This document shows, piece by piece, positions 7,609 to 16,427 of a stretch of DNA of 19,896 nt (position 1 is the first letter of the stretch; every line of letters begins with the position of its first letter). The notes beneath the pieces were generated by a model. It was given only the letters and a program-made list of their open reading frames with translations. It made no database searches and was not told the DNA's origin. Source of the stretch: Nitrospirota bacterium. GTDB taxonomy: Bacteria > Nitrospirota > Thermodesulfovibrionia > Thermodesulfovibrionales > JdFR-85. The DNA is taken from positions 1-19,896 of the forward strand of contig QIJG01000226.1 of NCBI GenBank assembly GCA_003232715.1, written 5' to 3'. The position numbers were made by a program, and so were the translations under genes.

Positions 7609-7926
7609 ATGGCGGAAAGGACAAAGGCAGGTAAAATAGGGGCATCAAGAGGATACGAATATTGCAGCGTGCGGTTAAGCCCATTCGGCGGACTATCGGG
7701 ATTAGTAAAATTCATGGACTTAGTAAACGAAGAGATATTCAGGGGATTATATAAAGCGCCGGGGCGAACTCCCGGGATGGGTCACTACAAAGATGGTCTA
7801 TGGCATAATATTACCATATTACCCTGGCCAGCTATTCAGAGAGATATATTTGTCAGCAAAGCTAACCACTCAGCCGGCAAAAAAACTCTGTATTTGTTTA
7901 CCAGGTTAATAATTATGAAGGATTGA
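7609..7926 (+). pseudogene. Possible N-terminal transposase remnant (IS1380-like), uncertain
   Basis: The open frame from ATG 7609 gives about 105 residues (an earlier TTG at 7588 is possible). The segment RLSPFGGLSGLVKFMDLV resembles the start of IS1380-type transposases, which typically open with a basic patch and a phenylalanine-glycine-glycine motif. GMGHYKDGLWHNITI then fits the next conserved stretch only loosely, and the similarity fades. The DDE catalytic core is absent, so if the assignment is right this is a dead fragment. No good ribosome site precedes it, and I could not find terminal inverted repeats or target duplications. It runs up to the next flavoprotein gene. It could instead be an unrelated small hypothetical gene or non-coding DNA that happens to be open. 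Confidence 0.3.
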
Positions 7927-9218
7927 CCTTGAAGACGATAAACGTATCGGCAGCTATGCAGACAGAAAAATACGATCTTGCAATAATCGGGGCGGGACCT
8001 GCGGGTATGATGGCCGCATTACGTGCATCTGAATGCGGAGCCATGGTTGTGCTTTTAGAGAAAAATAGTACCCCGGGGATAAAACTGTTAATGACGGGCA
8101 AAGAAAGATGCAACATAACCAACTCCGAACCCGATCTTCGAAAATTTGCAGATAATTTAGGAAAAAACGGCAAATTTCTTCTGAACGCCCTCTATCATTT
8201 CGGAATAAAGGAGACAATTGATTTTTTTCATAAAAACAATCTGCAAACAAAGACCGAACGGGGAGGGCGGGTATTTCCTGAAAGCGACAGGGCAAAGGAT
8301 GTGCAGGGGCTTTTTCTCAGACTCATTAAAAAAAACAAGATCACCCTGCTTACCGATTGCAGGATAAAAAAGATATCTCGAAGGCAAAACAGAATAGAAA
8401 AAATCATTTTTGATAATTCCGGGATCAAAGCAGAAAACTATCTCCTCAGCACTGGAGGCCTATCTTATCCCCGGACAGGCTCTACCGGAGAAGGTTATGT
8501 CTGGGCAAGGCAAATGGGGCATACGATAATAAAACCCGAACCGGCGCTTACTCCGGTACTGGTAAAAGAACGATGGGTGAAGGAGTTAGAGGGGCTAAGC
8601 CTGAAAAATGTCCGGATTTCTATTTATCAGGATAATAAAAAACAGGATGACCGCTTTGGTGAGGCCCTGTTTACCGGTTCCGGCCTGAGTGGGCCGATAA
8701 TCCTTGATATGAGCAAGTCAATAGGGAGGTTACTCGTTAATGGAGAGGCGGATATATTCATTGATTTCAAGCCGGCCCTGGATTTTAAAGTCCTGGATAA
8801 GAGAATCCTGCACGATCTGGAAGAGTATGGCAACAAGTCAATAAAAAATATACTTTCCGAATTGCTTCCCAAAAAACTGATCCCTGTAATTCTTGAACTG
8901 GCAGGGATAGATCCCAAACGGAAAGGCCACTCCATAACAAAAGAAGAACGTAAAAAATTGCGCTTGCTTTTAAAAGAATTCCCCTTGACAGTAGAAGGCT
9001 TGTCGGGATTCAATAAGGCAATCATCACTACCGGGGGGGTAAGTTTAAAAGAGATTGATCCGAAGACCATGAGGTCAAGAATAATAAAGAATCTGTATTT
9101 TGCCGGCGAAATCCTGGACCTGGACGGGCCTACCGGAGGTTATAACCTGCAGGTTTGCTGGAGCACAGGATATCTTGCAGGAGAAAGTGCGGCCAAAAGC
9201 ACGGTTTTTCACACATAA
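7923..9218 (+). CDS. HI0933/YhiN (BaiN-like) family FAD-dependent oxidoreductase
   Basis: This is a cytoplasmic flavoprotein of the HI0933 family, whose members are annotated as aminoacetone-oxidase-like or BaiN-like NAD(P)/FAD oxidoreductases; the physiological substrate is usually unknown. It has the FAD Rossmann motif GAGPAGMMAALRA near residues 23-35, then LLMTGKERCNITN, the family version of the GGGRCN signature. Further on are LSTGGLSYPRTGSTGEGY, FTGSGLSGPIIL, and the C-terminal FAD stretch LYFAGEILDLDGPTGGYNLQ. Length (about 430) is normal. The start is uncertain: TTG 7929 has GAAGGA 6 nt upstream, TTG 7923 is an in-frame alternative, and ATG 7956 lacks a ribosome site but would place the Rossmann motif closer to the usual N-terminal position. 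The gene looks AT-richer than the helicase/tex genes after it and follows a possible transposase remnant, so it may have been acquired. Confidence 0.85.
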   Translation: MTLKTINVSAAMQTEKYDLAIIGAGPAGMMAALRASECGAMVVLLEKNSTPGIKLLMTGKERCNITNSEPDLRKFADNLGKNGKFLLNALYHFGIKETIDFFHKNNLQTKTERGGRVFPESDRAKDVQGLFLRLIKKNKITLLTDCRIKKISRRQNRIEKIIFDNSGIKAENYLLSTGGLSYPRTGSTGEGYVWARQMGHTIIKPEPALTPVLVKERWVKELEGLSLKNVRISIYQDNKKQDDRFGEALFTGSGLSGPIILDMSKSIGRLLVNGEADIFIDFKPALDFKVLDKRILHDLEEYGNKSIKNILSELLPKKLIPVILELAGIDPKRKGHSITKEERKKLRLLLKEFPLTVEGLSGFNKAIITTGGVSLKEIDPKTMRSRIIKNLYFAGEILDLDGPTGGYNLQVCWSTGYLAGESAAKSTVFHT

Positions 9219-9278
9219 AAAACAACCTCTCTTGTTGCCGCTTTATGAAATGGCCGGGCTTAAGGTATAGTAGAGGTA

Positions 9279-10538
9279 GTGAAATTCGAAGAATTGAGTA
9301 TCCATGAAAAGGTCCTTGAGGGAATCAGGGCCGCTGGATTTACCGAGTGCACCCCTGTTCAGGCCCGGACCTTGCCCCAGGCGCTCCAGGGCAAGGACAT
9401 TGCGGCCCAGGCCCAGACGGGCACCGGCAAGACCGCAGCCTTCCTGATTCCTGTATTCTCGCGCATGCTCTCAGGGCCTCCGCCGGTACGAGGCTTATCC
9501 CCCCGCGTGCTCATCATTGCACCGACAAGGGAACTCGTGATCCAGATAGAGGCAGAGGCAAAACTGCTGGAAGGTTCTGCCGGCTTCAGGATTCTCTCTG
9601 TCTTCGGTGGCATTGATTATCATAAGCAGCGTGAGGAACTTGCAAAGGGCGTTGACGTGCTGGTAGGCACGCCGGGCCGGCTCATCGACTATCTGAAGCA
9701 GCGGGTCTATAGTCTGAAGAAGACGCAATTCCTTGTAATAGATGAGGCTGACCGCCTCTTTGATATGGGATTCATCAGTGACCTCCGGTTCCTGCTAAGG
9801 AGGATGTCTCCATACGACAAACGGCAGTCCATGCTCTTTTCGGCAACCCTTACCACCCGGGTGCTTGAGCTGTGCTATGAATACATGAACATGCCGGAGA
9901 AGGTTACTGTGACGCCTGAGAATGTCACGGTGGAACAGATCAAACAGGAGATCTATCACGTCGGTACGTCCGAGAAAATCGGCCTTCTTATCGGAATCCT
10001 CAGGCGTGACACCAACGGTCGCTATCTGATCTTCTGCAACACCAGGGCGGCAACCGAACGCCTTGAGAGAGTACTTAACGCCAATGGGTTGGCAACTGCC
10101 GCTATCACAGGAGAGCTTCCCCAGAAAAAACGCATGAAGGTGCTCACCCTGTTCAGGGATGGCACCCTGCCGATCCTTGCGGCCACTGATGTGGCGAGCC
10201 GGGGGCTGCATATTGATGGGGTGACGCACGTGATCAATTACGACCTTCCCCAAAACGCGGAGGACTATGTGCATCGTATCGGCAGGACCGCGCGGGCCGG
10301 AGCAGACGGAATGGCGATAACCCTTGCCTGTGAGAAATACGTTCATTCCCTTGCTGACGTTGAGAAATATATCAGGCAGAAGATACCGGTTATGCCGTTG
10401 ACGGATGAAATGATCGTTACCGATTACCGGAAAATGCCGGGGCGGGCCCGGAAGAAAGAAATCCAGCCACATAGAAAAAGGGCAAAAGTGCCAACGCGTG
10501 GAAGAGTAACGGGACGAAAGGTCCAAAGGCCCAAATAA
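9279..10538 (+). CDS. DEAD-box ATP-dependent RNA helicase (RhlB/RhlE-like)
   Basis: This enzyme unwinds short RNA duplexes using ATP and acts in RNA decay, ribosome assembly or cold adaptation. The full motif set is present: Q motif (FEELSIHEKVL ... CTPVQ, about 3-27), motif I AQTGTGKT (about 44-51), PTRELVIQ, TPGRLIDY, DEAD in VIDEADRLFD (about 153-162), SAT in LFSATL, IFCNT, ATDVASRGLHIDGV and HRIGRTAR (about 332). The C-terminal tail is short and very basic, suited to RNA binding. The start is GTG 9279, forced by an in-frame stop at 9261. AGAGG lies only 2 nt before it, an unusually tight spacing. The stop overlaps the tex start (TAATG), so the two are coupled. Which DEAD subfamily it belongs to is not settled by motifs alone. 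Confidence 0.95.
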   Translation: MKFEELSIHEKVLEGIRAAGFTECTPVQARTLPQALQGKDIAAQAQTGTGKTAAFLIPVFSRMLSGPPPVRGLSPRVLIIAPTRELVIQIEAEAKLLEGSAGFRILSVFGGIDYHKQREELAKGVDVLVGTPGRLIDYLKQRVYSLKKTQFLVIDEADRLFDMGFISDLRFLLRRMSPYDKRQSMLFSATLTTRVLELCYEYMNMPEKVTVTPENVTVEQIKQEIYHVGTSEKIGLLIGILRRDTNGRYLIFCNTRAATERLERVLNANGLATAAITGELPQKKRMKVLTLFRDGTLPILAATDVASRGLHIDGVTHVINYDLPQNAEDYVHRIGRTARAGADGMAITLACEKYVHSLADVEKYIRQKIPVMPLTDEMIVTDYRKMPGRARKKEIQPHRKRAKVPTRGRVTGRKVQRPK

Positions 10539-12862
10539 TGGAGATACTGAACGAACTGCACATTCAGATAATTGCAAAAGAACTTGCCGTTAAACCATCA
10601 CAGGCCAAGGCAACAGCCGCGCTGCTTGATGAAGGGGCGTCAGTGCCATTTATCGCCCGGTACCGAAAGGAGGCTACCGGAAGCCTTGATGAAGTCGCAA
10701 TTGCCGCTATCAGGGAGAGGCTCGAAAAGCTCAGGGAACTGGACAGGCGGCGTGAATCTATTATGAAGTCCCTTGAAGAGCGGGAACTGCTAACAGACGA
10801 TTTAAAGGCGAAGATTGAAGGGGCTGAATCCATGACCGTACTGGAGGATATTTATCTTCCCTTTCGGCCCAAACGCCGCACACGGGCAACTATAGCGAAG
10901 GAAAAGGGGCTTGAGCCGCTCGCCTTGAGGATTTTTGAACAGACCGAAATGGACCCGGAAGCCGAAGCCATGGCGTTCATGGACACTGAGAAAGGGGTTA
11001 CCTCTGTTGAAGAGGCCCTTGCCGGAGCCCGGGACATTATTGCCGAATGGGTAAGCGAAGACCAGCGGGCACGGGAAAGGATGCGCGGACTCTTTTGGGC
11101 CAAAGGTATCATGCGGTCGAAGGTGATTAAAGGGAAAGAGGAAGAAGGGATAAAGTATAAAGATTATTACGAATGGGAGGAGCCTGTCTCAAAGGCCCCT
11201 TCACACAGGGTCCTGGCCATCCGGCGCGGGGAGAGCGAGGGGTTCCTTACCTTCCGTATAACCCCGTTTGAAGATGAGGCCCTGAGCATGCTCGATGCAC
11301 TCTTCGTAAAAGGGAGCGGGCCGGCATCAGGGCAGGTGAACTCCGCTGTCCGGGACAGTTTTAAACGGCTGCTCTCTTCTTCCATGGAGGCCGAGACACG
11401 CCTTGCCCTTAAGAAGCAGGCGGACGAGGAGGCGATACGTGTCTTTGTTGAAAACCTGAGACAGCTTCTGCTTGCCCCGCCCCTTACCGGGAAAAATATA
11501 CTCGCTATTGACCCTGGATTCAGGACCGGGTGCAAAGTGGTCTGCCTTGACCGGCAGGGAAAACTGCTCCGTAACGATACAATCTATCCCCACTTCTCCG
11601 ATAAGGGGTCTTCTGAGGCTGCCGAAAAGATCAGGGACCTCTGCAGCCGCTTCGGTATCGAGGCGATAGCCATTGGGAACGGCACTGCAGGCAGGGAGAC
11701 CGAGTCTTTTATTCGGGGTATTGGCCTTTCCGGGGAGATCAACGTGGTGATGGTGAACGAGAGCGGAGCATCCATCTATTCGGCGTCAGAGGCGGCACGG
11801 GAGGAATTTCCCGACCACGACGTGACCGTCCGCGGTTCCATCTCGATCGGGCGGCGGCTCATGGATCCCCTTGCCGAACTGGTAAAGATAGATGCCAAGT
11901 CCATCGGGGTCGGGCAATACCAGCATGATGTGGACCAGACCGCACTGAAGAAAGGCCTTGATGACGTGGTCGTCAGCTGTGTCAACCGGGTGGGAGTAGA
12001 GGTGAATACGGCAAGTAAACAGCTCCTCACCTATGTATCGGGGCTGGGACCACAGCTTGCAAAGGGCATTGTGGACTACAGGAATGAACACGGACCATTC
12101 AGGTCACGGAATGAACTTGTGAAGGTCCCCCGCCTCGGGCCGAAGGCCTTTGAGCAGGCGGCAGGGTTCCTCCGCATACGGGATGCTGAAAACCCCCTCG
12201 ACGGTTCTGCGGTTCACCCTGAAAGCTATCACATAATAGACGCCATGGCCCGGGATCTGGAATGCTCGTTAACCGACCTTATGAAAGAGGAGGGGCTCGG
12301 AAAAAAGATCGACCTTTCGCTCTATGTGACTGACAGGGTGGGTATGCCGACCCTGATCGACATCATGGATGAGCTGGATAAACCGGGACGGGACCCCAGA
12401 GAGCGGTTCGAGTCCTTCAGGTTTGCCGAAGGTGTCGGGAAGATCGATGATGTGAAGCCGGGGATGAAACTCCCGGGGATAGTTACCAATATCACTGCCT
12501 TCGGGTGCTTCGTGGATATAGGGGTCCACCAGGACGGACTTGTCCATATCAGTGAACTCTCCGGCAGGTTTGTGAAAAGCCCAGGGGATGTGGTGAAGGT
12601 CCATCAGAAGGTTACTGTTACGGTACTAAATGTGGACCTGCAGCGGAAACGGATTGCCCTCTCAATGAAGAACGGAGAGTCCGGGATAAAAGCTCCGCGT
12701 AAAAAACAAGAGGTAAGGGCGGCTCCGAAGACCGTGACAAAACGTGAGAAAAAGGAGAAACCTCCGGGCCGGATTTCAAACAACCCCTTTTACGAGGCGT
12801 TCACTAAAAAGTGCCCGGAAGCTAAGAATTCAGTTCTTAATATATTCAAAGACAATAGCTGA
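10538..12862 (+). CDS. tex: Tex family RNA-binding transcription accessory protein
   Basis: Tex is a large cytoplasmic nucleic-acid-binding protein linked to transcription and RNA metabolism. The 774 residues match family length. The N-terminal helical domain contains VPFIARYRKEATGSLDE. An YqgF/RuvC-like domain starts at about 320 with LAIDPGFRTGCKV. Helix-hairpin-helix repeats follow around 490-550 (TYVSGLGPQLAKGIVDYR, then VPRLGPKAFEQAAGFLRI). An S1 RNA-binding domain lies at about 640-710 (GMKLPGIVTNITAFGCFVDI ... RIALSMK), ending in a Lys/Arg-rich tail. Its ATG overlaps the helicase stop, implying coupled synthesis and a shared RNA role. No terminator is obvious downstream. Confidence 0.96.
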   Translation: MEILNELHIQIIAKELAVKPSQAKATAALLDEGASVPFIARYRKEATGSLDEVAIAAIRERLEKLRELDRRRESIMKSLEERELLTDDLKAKIEGAESMTVLEDIYLPFRPKRRTRATIAKEKGLEPLALRIFEQTEMDPEAEAMAFMDTEKGVTSVEEALAGARDIIAEWVSEDQRARERMRGLFWAKGIMRSKVIKGKEEEGIKYKDYYEWEEPVSKAPSHRVLAIRRGESEGFLTFRITPFEDEALSMLDALFVKGSGPASGQVNSAVRDSFKRLLSSSMEAETRLALKKQADEEAIRVFVENLRQLLLAPPLTGKNILAIDPGFRTGCKVVCLDRQGKLLRNDTIYPHFSDKGSSEAAEKIRDLCSRFGIEAIAIGNGTAGRETESFIRGIGLSGEINVVMVNESGASIYSASEAAREEFPDHDVTVRGSISIGRRLMDPLAELVKIDAKSIGVGQYQHDVDQTALKKGLDDVVVSCVNRVGVEVNTASKQLLTYVSGLGPQLAKGIVDYRNEHGPFRSRNELVKVPRLGPKAFEQAAGFLRIRDAENPLDGSAVHPESYHIIDAMARDLECSLTDLMKEEGLGKKIDLSLYVTDRVGMPTLIDIMDELDKPGRDPRERFESFRFAEGVGKIDDVKPGMKLPGIVTNITAFGCFVDIGVHQDGLVHISELSGRFVKSPGDVVKVHQKVTVTVLNVDLQRKRIALSMKNGESGIKAPRKKQEVRAAPKTVTKREKKEKPPGRISNNPFYEAFTKKCPEAKNSVLNIFKDNS

Positions 12863-13098
12863 GACTGATTGCCGATAATCCCCACTCTGTGTGTAATATG
12901 GTTCTATTGCTGCCATTGTCACTGAATTCCATATGTTATTACATCTTCATTTATTACATTCTCCTTCACGAAAACATCATTTTGTCTTCATATTATGTTC
13001 AAATTTAAGCAGTATCCTATATACTAAAAAATATCCTGGAACCTTGCAGCATTACAGGTAATTCTATATTGCAGGCTGAAAAAGAGGAGGCAAAGTTA
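12863..13098. other. AT-rich intergenic region between tex and the metal/redox cluster
   Basis: I see no gene or tRNA here. TATACT at 13020-13025 could be a -10 box for the genes downstream, but no matching -35 box stands out at 16-18 bp. GAGGAGG at 13084-13090 is the ribosome site for the gene starting at 13099. No clear intrinsic terminator for tex is visible. Confidence 0.5.
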
Positions 13099-14214
13099 AT
13101 GAAAGGAAATAAGATTAGAAAAGATCCTATATGTAATATGGACGTTAATGAAAAACATGCCATCACAACGGAATGTGACGGTGAGATTTTCTATTTCTGT
13201 TCTGAAGGGTGCAGGGAGAGGTTTCTGAATGAAAGGATTTGCAAGCTTCCACGCACATCCTATGACCTCATAATTATTGGTGGCGGGCCTGCGGGCCTGA
13301 CTGCGGCAGTATATGCAGCAACACTCAAGATGGAGGCATTTCTTATCACCAGGGACCTTGGAGGGCAGGCCATTGACAGCACGAAGATCGAGAATTATAT
13401 GGGATTTGACTTCATAACAGGGCCTGAGCTTATAGAAAAGTTCCGGTATCAGCTTCTCGATTCCCACTATATTGACCATCTCATGAGTGATGTTGAGGTA
13501 GTTGAGCCTGTTAAAGGTGGATTTAATGTTACCACATCAGAACTCAAGAAGTATTTCACAAAGACCCTGCTCATTGCTACAGGGATGACAAGAAGGAAAC
13601 TGAAAGTACCGGGTGAAGAGGAGTTTCAGAGAAAAGGCGTCTTTTACGGGAACGTCCAGGATATCTCACTTGTGCAGGGAGAAGACGTGGCAGTAATTGG
13701 TGGGGGGAATTCAGCAATGCAGATCGTTGAGAACCTGCATACCGTTGCCAGGAATATATACATTATTTCCGATACCAAGCTCTCGGCAGACCCGGTGATA
13801 ATCGAAAGGATTAACCATTACAGAAACGCGAATAAAAAGGGGCCTTCCTCTGCCATTTACCCTATCCGCTATTACGAGGGATACAAGATTATTGAATTTT
13901 CAGGTAAGAAGACACTCTCCAATATCACGATCAGAAAGGTAGCCGAAAAAGAAACGGTTAATTTACCTGTCAAGGGCATATTTATTGCGATAGGGTTACA
14001 ACCTAATTCCTCAATAGTCTCTTATATTGTCAAACTTAACAACAAAGGCGAAGTTGTAATAAATCCTGACTGTTCAACTTCCTGTCCGGGTATATTTGCA
14101 GCCGGAGATATTACAAATGCCTTTGGCAAGCGAATAATTATCGCCTCCGGCGAAGGGGCAAAGGCGGCCCTGGCAGCAAGGCAGTATATACTGGACCTCA
14201 GGAAGGTGGGCTAA
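13099..14214 (+). CDS. YHS-domain / thioredoxin-reductase-like flavoprotein fusion lacking the redox CxxC
   Basis: Two domains are joined. Residues about 8-48 form a YHS/TRASH metal-binding domain: DPICNMDV, then CDGEIFYFCSEGCRERF, with C12, C34 and C38 as likely ligands. From about 54 the protein is a TrxR/AhpF-type NAD(P)H flavoprotein: FAD motif GGGPAG (61-66), GGQ (89-91), NYMGF, NAD(P) motif GGGNSA (201-206) and GIFAAGD (331-337). Where TrxB has YCATCDG, this protein has FYGNVQD (182-188), so the catalytic disulfide is missing. The NADPH-type HRR motif is also absent; the stretch LSADPVI looks more like NADH-using AhpF. Two Cys remain next to the FAD motif (C325, C329). ATG 13099 is preferred because GAGGAGG lies 8 nt upstream; an in-frame TTG at 13069 has no such site. 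By analogy with MerA (a metal-binding domain on a flavoprotein), a metal-reductase role is possible. Confidence 0.85.
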   Translation: MKGNKIRKDPICNMDVNEKHAITTECDGEIFYFCSEGCRERFLNERICKLPRTSYDLIIIGGGPAGLTAAVYAATLKMEAFLITRDLGGQAIDSTKIENYMGFDFITGPELIEKFRYQLLDSHYIDHLMSDVEVVEPVKGGFNVTTSELKKYFTKTLLIATGMTRRKLKVPGEEEFQRKGVFYGNVQDISLVQGEDVAVIGGGNSAMQIVENLHTVARNIYIISDTKLSADPVIIERINHYRNANKKGPSSAIYPIRYYEGYKIIEFSGKKTLSNITIRKVAEKETVNLPVKGIFIAIGLQPNSSIVSYIVKLNNKGEVVINPDCSTSCPGIFAAGDITNAFGKRIIIASGEGAKAALAARQYILDLRKVG

Positions 14215-14296
14215 ATGGATGGCAGGAATCCGACTGATATACCCTGCTTGCCAATGGCAGGTAAAAGCAAAGGGAGATAATTAAGGAGATACTTTT

Positions 14297-15277
14297 ATGT
14301 CAGAACTACGGCAGGACCCGACTACCCATGACTGGGTTATTATAGCAAAAGAACGGGCAAAGCGGCCCAGTGAGTTTAAGAAAGATAATATAACCAGGCC
14401 ATACTTTCCGGCTCACAGCGAGAGCTGTCCATTTTGTCCGGGAAACGAACACAGGACGCCTGAAGCCAAGGTTGTTTATGGAGAACCCGGCAGGTGGAAA
14501 ACACGTGTTGTACCAAACAAATTTGCAGCATTAAGGCCTGAGGGTAATACCGAAAGAGAGGAATGGGGACTTTTCAGAAAGAGCCCGGGGTATGGCAACC
14601 ATGAGGTCATTATCGAAACACCGCGGCATGACAATTTTATCCCTTTCATGAATGATACGGAGGTTGAGGGGCTCATCAGGGTATACAGGGACAGATACCA
14701 TGCCTTAAAAAAAGACCCTGCTATCAGAACGGTTATTATTCTTAAAAACCACGGCCGGGGGGCGGGAACATCCCTTGAACATCCACACTCCCAGGTTGTT
14801 GCATCCCCGATAGTCCCGCCATTTGTTCGCAGGCGGTATGAGATAGCCATTCAGCATTATGACAACACAGGGCGTTGCCTCTATTGCGACCTCCGGGAGA
14901 ATGAGCTTGAGGCATCAGAGAGGATTGTGGCGGAGACGGATTATTTCGTTGTAGTACACCCTTTTGCGTCACGCTATCCTTTTGAAACATGGCTTATGCC
15001 CAAGGTGCATAACTCGTCTTTCGGGAATACCTCGGACGAGGAAATCAAAGACCTCTCACGGGTCCTGAAAGAAGTCCTGCTGAAACTGTATGTCAGCCTT
15101 GAAAACCCGGATTATAACCTGGTTATCCATACGGCCCCTGTGGATGACGAACATAAGTCTTATTTTCTCTGGCACATTCAGATAATCCCGCGCCTTACCC
15201 TGGCAGCAGGGTTTGAGCTGGGTTCAGGTATATATATCAACATTGCGCTGCAGCGTTTATCAGAGATTTTGAAGTAA
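14297..15277 (+). CDS. galT: GalT-family nucleotidyltransferase (galactose-1-P uridylyltransferase-like, two-zinc type)
   Basis: GalT-family enzymes of the HIT superfamily transfer a nucleoside monophosphate between sugar phosphates through a histidine intermediate. The active-site motif HPHSQ is at 162-166, with H164 the predicted nucleophile. C44 and C47 (CPFC) with H162 fit the first zinc site. A second pair, C194 and C197 (CLYC), with H238 and H293 (LWHIQIIPR), fits the second zinc site seen in ADP-glucose-phosphorylase-type relatives; E. coli GalT uses iron and no second Cys pair there. So the true substrate could be UDP-sugars or ADP-glucose. Length 326 is normal. AAGGAG lies 9 nt before ATG 14297. 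It opens a tight gene run with the flavoprotein 19 bp downstream. Confidence 0.88.
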   Translation: MSELRQDPTTHDWVIIAKERAKRPSEFKKDNITRPYFPAHSESCPFCPGNEHRTPEAKVVYGEPGRWKTRVVPNKFAALRPEGNTEREEWGLFRKSPGYGNHEVIIETPRHDNFIPFMNDTEVEGLIRVYRDRYHALKKDPAIRTVIILKNHGRGAGTSLEHPHSQVVASPIVPPFVRRRYEIAIQHYDNTGRCLYCDLRENELEASERIVAETDYFVVVHPFASRYPFETWLMPKVHNSSFGNTSDEEIKDLSRVLKEVLLKLYVSLENPDYNLVIHTAPVDDEHKSYFLWHIQIIPRLTLAAGFELGSGIYINIALQRLSEILK

Positions 15278-15296
15278 AAGATTCGGGGTTGTCAGA

Positions 15297-16427
15297 ATGA
15301 TGTATAAAAACACTGTAAACATCATCGGCGCCGGCCCTGCATCACTGGTGGCGGCTATTGTCCTTCGCAAGCACGGACTTGCCGTGAAGGTCTTTGAGAT
15401 GTCTCCTGATGTCGGCTACCGTTTAAGCGGGGATTTTCAGGGGGTTGAGAACTGGAGTTCCGAAAGAGACGTTACGGAGTTACTCGGAGAGATTGGAATC
15501 AGGATCAATTTCCTCTGGATGCCTTATTACGAGGGAACGGTATATGCGCCTGAAATGAAACCCGTTGAAGTAAAATCCGGCAGACCGATCTTTTATCTTG
15601 TCAGGAGAGGCAGTATGCCCGGAACCCTGGACTGGGGATTAAAGGAACAGGCGTTGTCGCTGGGGGTAGAGATTATATTTAACCACCGCCTTGATAACCT
15701 TGAAGGAAAGGCCATAGTGGGAACCGGACCCAAGGGGGCTGATGCCGTTGCCGTCGGTATAACCTTTAACACGAAGATGCAGGATAAGGCGGTTGTGGTA
15801 CTTGACGACAATATAGCCCCAAAGGGATATGCGTATCTTCTTGTAAAGCAGGGGTATGCAACAATGGCCACTGTCCTTTACAGAGAGTTTAAAAAGGCAG
15901 ATGATTACTTTGAAAAGATGCTGAATTTTTTCAAGGAGAAGATGGATGTGGATATCAAAAACAGGAAGAAGTTCGGCGGTTATGGAAACTTCTTCATTCG
16001 TGACAAGCAGACACGCAATGAAAAAATTTATATTGGTGAGGCGGCAGGTTTTCAGGACTGTCTCTGGGGGTTTGGGATGAGATACTCGATGTTGTCAGGC
16101 TATATAGCTGCAAAAAGTTTTATAGAGGATTCAGATTATGATGTGCTTTGGCAAAGGGAACTAAGGCCTATGCTTGAAACCTCTCTTATTAACCGCTATC
16201 TCTTCGAAAGGATTGGCCATACCGGCTACAGGTATATGATTAAATGTTTTGGTAAGGGTGATCCCGCCAAAATTCTCAAAAAACATTATAACCCTTCTTT
16301 TTTAAAAAATATTCTGCTTCCCCTTGCAAAAAGGAGATATGAAAGCAGGGTCCAGGACCTGAGCTGCAGCCGTGAAGACTGTACATGTGTGTGGTGCAGG
16401 TGCGGAACAAAAAAGGTGTGTCCATAA
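15297..16427 (+). CDS. Geranylgeranyl-reductase-like FAD oxidoreductase with Cys-rich C-terminal tail
   Basis: This is a flavoprotein of the p-hydroxybenzoate hydroxylase/geranylgeranyl reductase fold. The FAD Rossmann motif GAGPASLVAAIVLRKHG is at 11-27 with the ribose-binding acid in VFE (32-34). The second FAD signature, IYIGEAAGFQDCLWGFGMR, is at 244-262 and matches the GDAAG-type motif of the family with E in place of D. Members reduce isoprenoid double bonds or act in other reductions; the substrate here is unknown. The odd part is the last 20 residues, with six Cys (C357, C362, C364, C367, C369, C375), a possible metal or Fe-S site that I do not recall in the family. ATG 15297 or ATG 15300 may be used; the ribosome site is weak. 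The stop overlaps the next start (TAATG). Confidence 0.8.
   Translation: MMYKNTVNIIGAGPASLVAAIVLRKHGLAVKVFEMSPDVGYRLSGDFQGVENWSSERDVTELLGEIGIRINFLWMPYYEGTVYAPEMKPVEVKSGRPIFYLVRRGSMPGTLDWGLKEQALSLGVEIIFNHRLDNLEGKAIVGTGPKGADAVAVGITFNTKMQDKAVVVLDDNIAPKGYAYLLVKQGYATMATVLYREFKKADDYFEKMLNFFKEKMDVDIKNRKKFGGYGNFFIRDKQTRNEKIYIGEAAGFQDCLWGFGMRYSMLSGYIAAKSFIEDSDYDVLWQRELRPMLETSLINRYLFERIGHTGYRYMIKCFGKGDPAKILKKHYNPSFLKNILLPLAKRRYESRVQDLSCSREDCTCVWCRCGTKKVCP

Noticed and set aside
9795..10577. Long minus-strand open frame opposite the DEAD-box helicase gene
   Set aside because: It is antisense to a gene with every family motif intact, has no ribosome site and the translation shows no domain.
12997..13025. 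Promoter with TATACT as -10 box for the gene at 13099
   Set aside because: The -10 is plausible but no acceptable -35 box is found at normal spacing, so it is mentioned only in the intergenic entry.
14215..14280. 21-codon open frame starting right after the YHS-flavoprotein stop
   Set aside because: Too short, no ribosome site of its own and no recognisable features; probably leader sequence ahead of galT.
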